A stretch of 64,000 nucleotides of DNA from positions 62,001 through 126,000 of the forward strand of contig SZWC01002440.1 in NCBI GenBank assembly GCA_023375785.1, written 5' to 3'. Shown here piece after piece: positions 56,446 through 64,000 of this stretch. Origin of the DNA: Penium margaritaceum (lineage: Eukaryota > Streptophyta > Zygnematophyceae > Desmidiales > Peniaceae). The position numbers were made by a program, and so were the translations under genes. The notes beneath the pieces were generated by a model that had not been told where the DNA came from, did no database searches, and was given only the letters and a program-made list of their open reading frames with translations. Position 1 is the first letter of the stretch. Every line of letters starts with the position of its first letter.

Positions 56446-58055
56446 TTCCTTGATGTCGCCCTTTCTTGCTATCCCATGTATCCTGAATAATATTCTACAT
56501 TCATGTATTTCCATACTTATCTTCTTTTGTTCTTTGTTTCACGGGAAAAACATGTATAGCTGACCTATATCAGTACTTTGATTTTACTATTGTGATATAT
56601 GTGTACTAACTTTCTTGAGTTACTGAACCTATACGTGGAGTCTTTAGTCAGAGACATAGGCCTCACACTTAACTGTCAATCTTGTGAACGATCCGTCATT
56701 TTCTTTGGTCGGAAAGTGACGGTCGTCACTAGCTGCTAGCAGAAAACGTGATAAGTGATTGTATTTCTAATCCTATTTCCGTCGGATGTCCAGGAGAGAC
56801 TCATCCCGTTGCTAAGACCCTCTAGTGCGAGGTATAGTGTATATGGGTCAGTGCGATCCTTTTGTGTGACAGAGTGCACTTATCACACATTGAGTGTGCG
56901 ATATTCAACAGATTCAAACCGAGTTGGTTTGCAATGCCATTTATCAAGGTAGTTGATTGGTTTGGGACTGTAAGCATCTCGCAAGTCGTAGAGAAGATTG
57001 ACCACAATAATAGATTTTGTCCTTTCTGGCGAACATCAGACATTTCAAGCAGGATAGAACACGGCTTTTACGGAGGAACCGTTCTTTCACATAGACATAA
57101 TGTTTCGCCGCCAGTCGAAAGCATAATGAACGACAAGTGAAGATGGACCATTTGAATTGGTGAATCTGACGGAAACATTTAGAATCCCTTATGATACCGT
57201 CAGAAACTTTATGTCAAGAAAGGGTGACATATTTTCATTGATGTTTTGTGAATAGAGACAACTTTCTTTTGTAGAATTGAATAGTCGCTCCCCGGCTTTC
57301 TATGTTTCTTTTGCCAGAGAATACATCGACAAGAAATAGTTCAAGCAGGTCAATTTTTGCAAACATTCGTAACGATTCCCTAAGGAATTTTCGATTATAC
57401 AGTTGGCTGAATGGAACCTGTAATATCCTTTAATTGGTCACATCTCAAAACTCGCAGCAAGTAGGTTTGTGGTTTCTTGACGTTTACCTTGGTTTGCAAA
57501 CATTGTTGGTGTGCTCTTCTATATTCCAGAAAAAAACACACGATTCAGCCATTACAAAATGTGGGTGTCACACACTCAGTGCATGATAAGTGCACTTTTG
57601 TACGTATTTTGAGTGCACTCGCCACATACACTAGCCCCGTATACTGGACTCATCTCTGGACAACATTGCGAAGACTGACGCAAAGGATAAGTCATGCCGC
57701 AGCATGCAATGACAAACGTATCACTGACAATGACAATACACAGCCGTTGGAAGTTAGAAAACCGTCACAAAACTTTGAGAGGCAGCTCTGAGCGATCTTC
57801 CAGCCGATTCAGACGGACGATCCAGATAGCGCTGGAAAAAATAACATTCTTAAACCCCCTTTGAATTTTTCTAAAGCAATAACACTAAAAAATATCATCC
57901 GACATATTTACGTTTTAAAGATCAGTATAGTTTTCAAAGGCTACAAAACCGGATAAAAACCACTTTACGCTTCTCAAAGTTATCTCAATTGGTATTCTGA
58001 TATGATTTGGTTTTTATACCAGATACGATATTTTACCAAACAATGATTGGCCCAG
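56446..58055. other. Spacer, unit B
   Basis: No gene seen. 56446-56700 and 57410-57505 match unit A; 56701-57409 (~710 bp) is absent from unit A. Positions 57540-57660 carry a diverged copy of the 155-bp repeat (GCCACATACACTAGCCCC). 57800-58055 is AT-rich. Confidence 0.65.
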
Positions 58056-58061
58056 AATATG

Positions 58062-58102
<41 letters not shown>

Positions 58103-58162
58103 NNNNNNNNNNNNNNNNNNNNNNNNNNNNNNNNNNNNNNNNNNNNNNNNNNNNNNNNNNNN

Positions 58163-58244
<82 letters not shown>

Positions 58245-58246
58245 AC
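58056..58246. repeat. CA microsatellite with 60-N gap (58103-58162)
   Basis: (CA)n on both sides of the gap. Confidence 0.95.
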
Positions 58247-58330
58247 ATTATCAAAGAAAAATATGTCATTTCACATCATTCATTTATTTTTTAAAAGATA
58301 ATGCATCAGCCTTGTAACACAAAATTCATG

Positions 58331-58910
58331 GTGTCACTGCACATATGAGACAAGTTAGCATAGCGAATGTACTCTTAGTGTACTTTTGTATGGTGACTCA
58401 GCATACTTGCCACATACACTAGCCCCATGCACTTGGGTCTCTTCAAGAAAGAGAGTTGGTCTGCCATATAAGACAGGAAATAAGGTACTTTTAAACACAT
58501 GGGACAAATTAGCACACTGTGTGTGCTCTTAGTATACTTTTGTATGGTTACTCGGCGCACTTGCCACATACACTAGTCCCACACACTCGGGGCTCTTCTT
58601 GAAAGAGAGTTGTTCTGCCACCTAAGACAAAAACTAAAGTTCTCTTAAATACATGAGACAAATTAGCACAATGGGTGCATTATCATTGTACTTTTATATG
58701 GTGATTGAGCACAACAGCCACATACACCAGTCCCCCGCACTGGGGTTCTTCCCAAGAAATGTATCATTGCACCATACAAGATAAAACACAAGGTGCGCTT
58801 GGACAAAAAACATGGATTAGGGCACTGAGTGTGCTCTCAATATGTTTTTACATGGTGAGTGAGCGCACTTTCCACAAACACTAACCCCAAGCACCGAGGT
58901 CCTTCCTAAG
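58331..58910. repeat. ~155-bp tandem repeat, about four copies (unit B)
   Basis: Copy starts at about 58341, 58497, 58651 and 58810 (ACATGAGACAAATTAGCACA), period 154-159 bp. Shared with 35241-35549. Open frames inside are short. Confidence 0.88.
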
Positions 58911-59070
58911 TAGTGACTCTTCGGGCCAGATAGGACAAAAGTACACTCTTCTCATACACTGTGTGAAGAGTGTAAGGATTAGCGTTAGCTACTACCTTGT
59001 AATGGAGCACACTCAGGGTACATTCTAAAGAACCAGTGTGTAAATTGGCCCCAATGAACCATACCTCACC
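58911..59070. other. Spacer before third minisatellite block
   Basis: Unique-looking sequence up to GAACCATACCTCACCGTTCT; no gene seen. Confidence 0.5.
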
Positions 59071-59910
59071 GTTCTGTGGCTTGCTCCACCGTTCTCTGGC
59101 TTGCTCCACAGTTCTCTTCCTTGCTCCACCATTCTCTGGCTTGCTCCACCATTCTCTAACTTGCTCCACCTTTCTCTGGCTTGTTCTACCTTTCTCTGGC
59201 TTGCTCCACAGTTCTCTGGCTTGCTCCACCGTTCTCTGGCTTGCTCCACCGTTCTCTGGCTTGCTCCACTGTTTTCTGGCTTGCTCCACCGTTCTCTGGC
59301 TTGCTCCACCTTTCTCTGGCTTGCTCCACCTTTCTCTGGCTTGCTCCACCTTTCTCTGGCTTGCTCCACCTTTCTCTGGCTTGCTCCACCCTTCTCTGGC
59401 TTGCTCCACCTTTCTCTGGCTTGCTCCACCTTTCTCTGGCTTGCTCCACCTTTCTCTGGCTTGCTCCACCTTTCTCTGGCTTGCTCCACCCTTCTCTGGC
59501 TTGCTCCACCTTTCTCTGACTTGCTCCACTGTTCTCTGGCTTGCTCCACTTTTCTCTGACGTGCTCCACCGTTCTCTGGCTTGCTCCACCGTTTTTTGGC
59601 TTGCTCCACCATTCTCTGGCTTGCTCCACCGTTCTCTGGCTTACTCCACCTTTCTCTGACTTGCTCCACCGTTCTGTGGCTTGCTCCACCGTTCTCTGGC
59701 TTGCTCCACCGTTCTCTGGCTTGCTCCACCGTTCTCTGGCTTGCTCCACTGTTCTCTGACTTGCTCCACCTTTCTCTGGCTTGCTCCACCTTTCTCTTGC
59801 CTGCTCCACCTTTCTCTGGCCTGCTCCATCTTTGTCTGGCCTGCTCCACCTTTCTCTGGCCTGCTCCATCTTTGTCTGGCCTGCTCCACCTTTCTCTGGC
59901 CTGCTCCGCT
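59071..59910 (-). repeat. 20-bp minisatellite, minus orientation (homogeneous block)
   Basis: About 42 copies in exact 20-bp register, many perfect CTTGCTCCACCTTTCTCTGG. Much less diverged than the other blocks. Absent from the matching place in unit A. Confidence 0.96.
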
Positions 59911-59976
59911 GTCAGAGAAAGAATCCGCCAACAACACCTCCTCAGACTGAACAAAGGACCAAAAGGAAGACCTCGA
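59911..59976. other. Short unit-B-only segment before the LTR-like block
   Basis: GTCAGAGAAAGAATCCGCCA... continues in frame into the LTR-like block (plus-strand reading ending DEDPRQLEQ at a stop near 60088). I recognise no protein. Confidence 0.4.
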
Positions 59977-62550
59977 AATATTGTGCCAAGATATCTGGCT
60001 CAAGTCTCCGAGCACCAACCCTCATTAAATGGTCACGAGCAAAATGGCACAAAACTAGACGAAGATCCAAGACAGTTGGAACAATAAGCAAACAAGTTCG
60101 CAACGTGTCCGGCTAGCATCAAGAAGCAGTTCTTTGCTTTTGACCTGTATGGATTGTATATACGGAGGATGCTCATTCCCTCCCAGTTAACCAGAACAAT
60201 TCTTCTCATTTTTTTCTCCTTTGGTTCCGCGGCTTTGCCACCGTGTCTCCGCTCTGCTCCCTCATTGCTCATTTATCTTTCGCCAGTGACTCTCACCCTG
60301 CGACTCTTCGCTTCGTGACTCTTGTTCCTTTGCTCATCTCACCTTCAGTTCTTCTCGCATGATCTGCTCAAACATTCTCTCACCGACTACCTGTCTACCT
60401 TGCAACCTCGTAGTCCTGATCTACAGCACAACTCTCCACCTGAGAGCCCTGCAGCTAACTCCTTACTCCAACCTACATCTCAATGCTACCATCAGCACTC
60501 CAACAAACCTCCGTATGGATCACTTCTTCTGCTTGCTTCTGCCATCACTGTTTCTGCCTATTGCATTCTACTGGAATGGTATCAGAGCAACAGGCAACAG
60601 TGCATGGGTCCTCCGAACCAAGTCATTACTTTTTCACTCCAATCGCCACTCTCCTGTTCTCTCTCGGCACCCGTTGCAGCTATGCTTCAATTGCTTCTTG
60701 AGCCTGGACAGTTCTTACCGGCATGACCAAGCCCTGCCGCTGATCACACACTCGTGACAACGATTGGTACTCGTCCCAACCAGCATCTCAAAGCAGCTCC
60801 GGAGCCATCCTCAGACAAAATCTTTGCGGAAGCTTCCCGCTGTCTTCGGTCCCTCTGTCCTCTCAAACTGCATTCCTCTCTGCCAAATCCTTCAGCCTCA
60901 AACTTGAGCCTGCTTATCTTCTTCTCCTACCCTCAAGACAACTTCAGTAACTGAAAGGCCCAAGTTCTCCTTATCACCGCTTCTGCCTCCCGCAGCGCCT
61001 TCTCCATCCTGCTGTTCTTTGAGTACCGCAATCATCATTCTCTCCTCCATCAGCCTCACTAGTGTCATCCCCATCATTTGCCGCCCTCTCCTTCCCCATT
61101 TGCTAGCAGCTTCCCAAGCAATCCTCTCGTAGTGCTTCTTCTTGTCCTCATCGGTACTAGTGCACTGCTTCGCCTCAGGACATCGGACACCACCAGTCTT
61201 CCTGCCCGTCGGTCTTGGTCCAACTGGGGAATAAGCCGTCACTCTCCTGACTAAAACAGAAATATCTGTTTCTCGTGGACCTCCCTTGCCACAACAGAAC
61301 TCCTCTCAGCTTCAGGACATCAGACACCACCAGTCTTCTGGCCCGTCGGTCTCGGGCCAACTGGGGAACAAGCCATCACTCTCCTGAGCTCAGAGAACCT
61401 TCCTCTTGCATTAGCATTCTGCCACCTCCTCCTCAGCCCCCTCGCCTGTCGACAGCCTCATTTGCCTCAGGACTTCCGCTTCCAGCTTCATCCTCGGCAT
61501 ATTCTTCATTCCTTTGCAGCGCACGTGGTTTTGCCCCTGTGTCCAATTTTTCGTCATCGTCATCCTCCCCCGCTCAGTACAAGGACTCACCTGGTCGCAT
61601 CGCCATTCTCGCGATGACCTGCACCCACGCTGAAAACTCGGCAGCGTATGTGGTTTGCCCCTGCACCCACTCTTCAGTATCCTCTGTCATCATCAGCAAC
61701 TTGAGCATCTGCGGCGAGCACGATGATTTTCACGTGCTAGCTGTTGATTTTACAGCAGCCTAGCCAGCAGCAGATTTCCTGCAGCGCGTTGGCCCTCGTC
61801 TCCCCCTTGCCGCACCTCTACTCCTCTATTCTTGTTGCGCACGTGGTCTGCCCCTGTGCCCAGACTTCATCATCAGTCATCATCTGCCTCCGTTTCTCAT
61901 CAGCAATCATCAGCATCTGTAACCAGAACACGGATCTACACGAACCAGGTGCCAACCTCGCAGCAGTCTGCACCCACGCTGGCAGCTGATTTCTTGCGGC
62001 ACATTGGTTCTCGCTTTCTCCCCGCTGCAATCTACTCCTCTAACTCAGCGGTGCACAAAGTGTCACTTCTACACCCACTTTAATCAGCTGTACTGCCATC
62101 ATCATTTTGCAATCGGCAAATTGGATCCCTTCAGCATCCTACCACCACGTTGTTCCTCTCATCTCCATCTCATACTCTTCTCTATTCGATGCATCCTCGA
62201 TATCACTCACCCTCACACTTCAGCGCAACAATACTCAGACACCGTCCCGTGGTACTGCAACAGAACCGTCACTTGCAAATAGGTTCTGTAACAAGCACTT
62301 TCCCGGAAGCTGGAGTACCCTCAGTACACCACCTCCAGCAAATCGGAAATCCTGTGGCAGACTGCCCCTTCTTGGCCGAAGATGGTCAAAACATCCTCCT
62401 CTGGACACAAAACATGTGGACCACCGGCAAACTGGTGTCCATCCAAGGATATGGCTGCTGTGATCTCTTTCAAGGAAGCTTCGACCGGTCAATGTTCACA
62501 ACTCTTTCAAGGAAGCTTCGACCAGTCAACGTTTCAAGGAAGCTTCCACC
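59977..62550 (+). mobile_element. Non-coding LTR-retrotransposon-like block (unit B), ~2.57 kb
   Basis: Same structure and almost the same length as 35550-38124. The LTR-like 3' end (CTTCTGCTTGCTTCTGCCAT...CATTCTACTGGAA) precedes an intact PBS. The leader has the CACCAGTCTTCCTGCCCGTC motif twice (about 61185 and 61320) and degenerate GCACGTGGTTTGCCCCTG repeats. It ends in three AAGGAAGCTTCGACC units merging into sat190. No gag or pol, so a LARD-like non-autonomous element is the likely class; the outer LTR ends cannot be fixed. Confidence 0.7.
60577..60588 (+). other. Primer-binding site, initiator tRNA-Met 3' end
   Basis: TGGTATCAGAGC, intact; the unit A copy has a small insertion here. Confidence 0.9.
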
Positions 62551-64000
62551 AGTCAACGTTCACAGCTCATAATACAAGTCACAAATTGTCAGAGGGTAAA
62601 ACCTTGGTTTGGTAATACTAGTCATCAACTAGCAAGTACAAAGACCTTAAAAAAGTAGTGGCACGGTGTGGCTACCATGCACAATGACCAACCAAAGTAG
62701 GCATTTGTCACTGAAAATGACCAAAGAATTCCTTTATGATGGGTCAACGTTCACAACTCATAACACGAGTCATAAATGGTCAGAGGGGTACCAAATGGTT
62801 TTAGAAAACTAGTTATCAGCTTGCAATTAAAAATACCTTCAATAAGAAGTGGCACGGTGTGACTAACATGAAAAATGAGCAACAAAAGTAGGCATATGTC
62901 ACTGACCGTGACCAAATAGTTTCACTGTGTGTGGTCAATGTTGACAAATCATAAGACGAGTCACAAATGGTCAGAGGGGGGGATAATTGTTTAGAAACAC
63001 TAGATATCTTCTAGCAAGCACAAAGATATTCAGTAAGTAGTGGCACTGTGTGGCTACCATGCGCAATGAAAAATCAAAGTAGGCATATGTCACTGACCAT
63101 GACCAAAAGAGCTTCACTATGGGTGGTCATTGTTGACAACCCATAACACACGTCACAAATGGTCAGTGGGGGAAACAATGGGTGGGGAACACTAGCTATT
63201 GACTAGCAAGAACGAAGACCTTCAATAAGTAGTCGCACAGTCTGGATACCAAGCATAATGACCAACCACAGTAGGCATATGTCACTGACCATGACCAAAG
63301 AATTTCACTATGTGTGGTCAATGTTGACAACTCATAACACGAGTCACAAATGGTCAGAGGGATAAACAATGGTCTGGGAATACTATGTATCCGCTAGCAA
63401 GTACAAAGACCTTCAATAAGTAGTGGCACGGTGTGGCTACCATGCACAATGACCAACCAGTGTAGGCATATGTCTCTTATCATGACCAAAGGGTTTCACT
63501 ATGTGTGGTCAACGTGGACAACTCATAACTCGAGTAACAAATGGTCAGAGGGGGGACGTAATGGGTTAGAAACACTAGGTGTCGTCTAGTAAGTACAAAG
63601 ACCTTCAATACATAGTGGCACGGTATGGATACCATGCACAATGACCAAAAAAACTAGGCGTATGTCACTGACCATGACCAAAGGATTCCACTATGTGTGG
63701 TCAACGTTGACAACACATAACACGAGTCACAAATGGTCAGAGGGGGAAACAATGGTTTGGGAATACTATTTTTCAAATAGCATGTACAAATATCTTCAAT
63801 AAGTAGTGGCAAGGTATGGATACCAAGCATTATGACCAACCAAAGTAGGCATATGTCACTGATCATGACCAAAGAATTTCTCTATGTGTGGTCAATTTTG
63901 ACAACTCATAATTCATATCACAAATGGTCAGAGGGGTAAACAATGGTTTGGGAACACTAGGTACCGTCTAGCGAGTACAAAAACCATCAATAAGTAGTGG
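62551..64000 (-). repeat. sat190 satellite, minus orientation (start of unit C)
   Basis: About seven to eight monomers running off the window. The first ones align with those at 38125-39099 with shared variants (GTAAAACCTTGGTTTGGTAA versus GTAAAACATTGGTTTGGTAA), showing that the border with the LTR-like block was duplicated as a unit. Confidence 0.94.

Noticed and set aside
59911-60090. C-terminal exon of a host protein (reading ending DEDPRQLEQ)
   Set aside because: Open for only about 58 codons, no family recognised, and in unit A the upstream part is missing; noted only as a possible captured fragment.

Overview
This window is repeat-dominated nuclear DNA from a eukaryote, most likely a streptophyte (a land plant or charophyte alga). 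The reasons are Ty1/Copia and Ty3/Gypsy elements of plant type, primer-binding sites matching plant initiator tRNA-Met, long satellite and minisatellite arrays, and no recognisable host gene. A charophyte such as Chara is my guess and the sequence cannot prove it. Every protein-coding signal I can support is a decayed LTR-retrotransposon polyprotein, mostly on the minus strand.

Layout, left part (1-24.2 kb). Positions 1-7097 hold a degenerate Ty3/Gypsy element (minus strand, integrase end cut by the window edge). Next comes an array of a ~190-bp satellite (sat190) read in the plus direction, split by two complete Copia insertions. Copia-1 spans 7247-14232 (5-bp target duplication TTGTC) and Copia-2 spans 14370-20608 (target duplication ATAAC). 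The array resumes at 20609-23180 and ends at a truncated Copia-5 fragment. On the far side of that fragment sat190 runs in the opposite direction.

Layout, right part (24.2-64 kb). Here I see a compound higher-order repeat, a macrosatellite. Its components come in one order: sat190 (minus) - 20-bp minisatellite (plus) - truncated Copia gag piece - 20-bp minisatellite (minus) - short spacer - CT microsatellite - spacer - ~155-bp repeats - a non-coding LTR-retrotransposon-like block of ~2.57 kb - sat190 (minus) again. Unit A is about 24.2-38.1 kb, unit B about 38.1-62.55 kb, and unit C starts at 62.55 kb and leaves the window. Unit B additionally carries Copia-4 (an internally deleted element), a much longer and partly inverted minisatellite, a longer Copia-3 fragment, a homogeneous 72-bp CT array and a further minisatellite block. 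A MITE-like element (TA target duplication) and an LTR/leader fragment sit inside the sat190 of unit A.

How parts relate. Copia-1, -2 and -4 share a primer-binding site complementary to the anticodon arm of initiator tRNA-Met (half-tRNA priming, as in Drosophila copia), whereas the non-coding LTR family uses the classic 3'-end site. Several N positions look like assembly joins, because the same sequence is repeated on both sides of them (8615-9034, 13470, 18368). The many long open frames in the 20-bp and CT arrays come from repeats that lack stop codons and are not genes.
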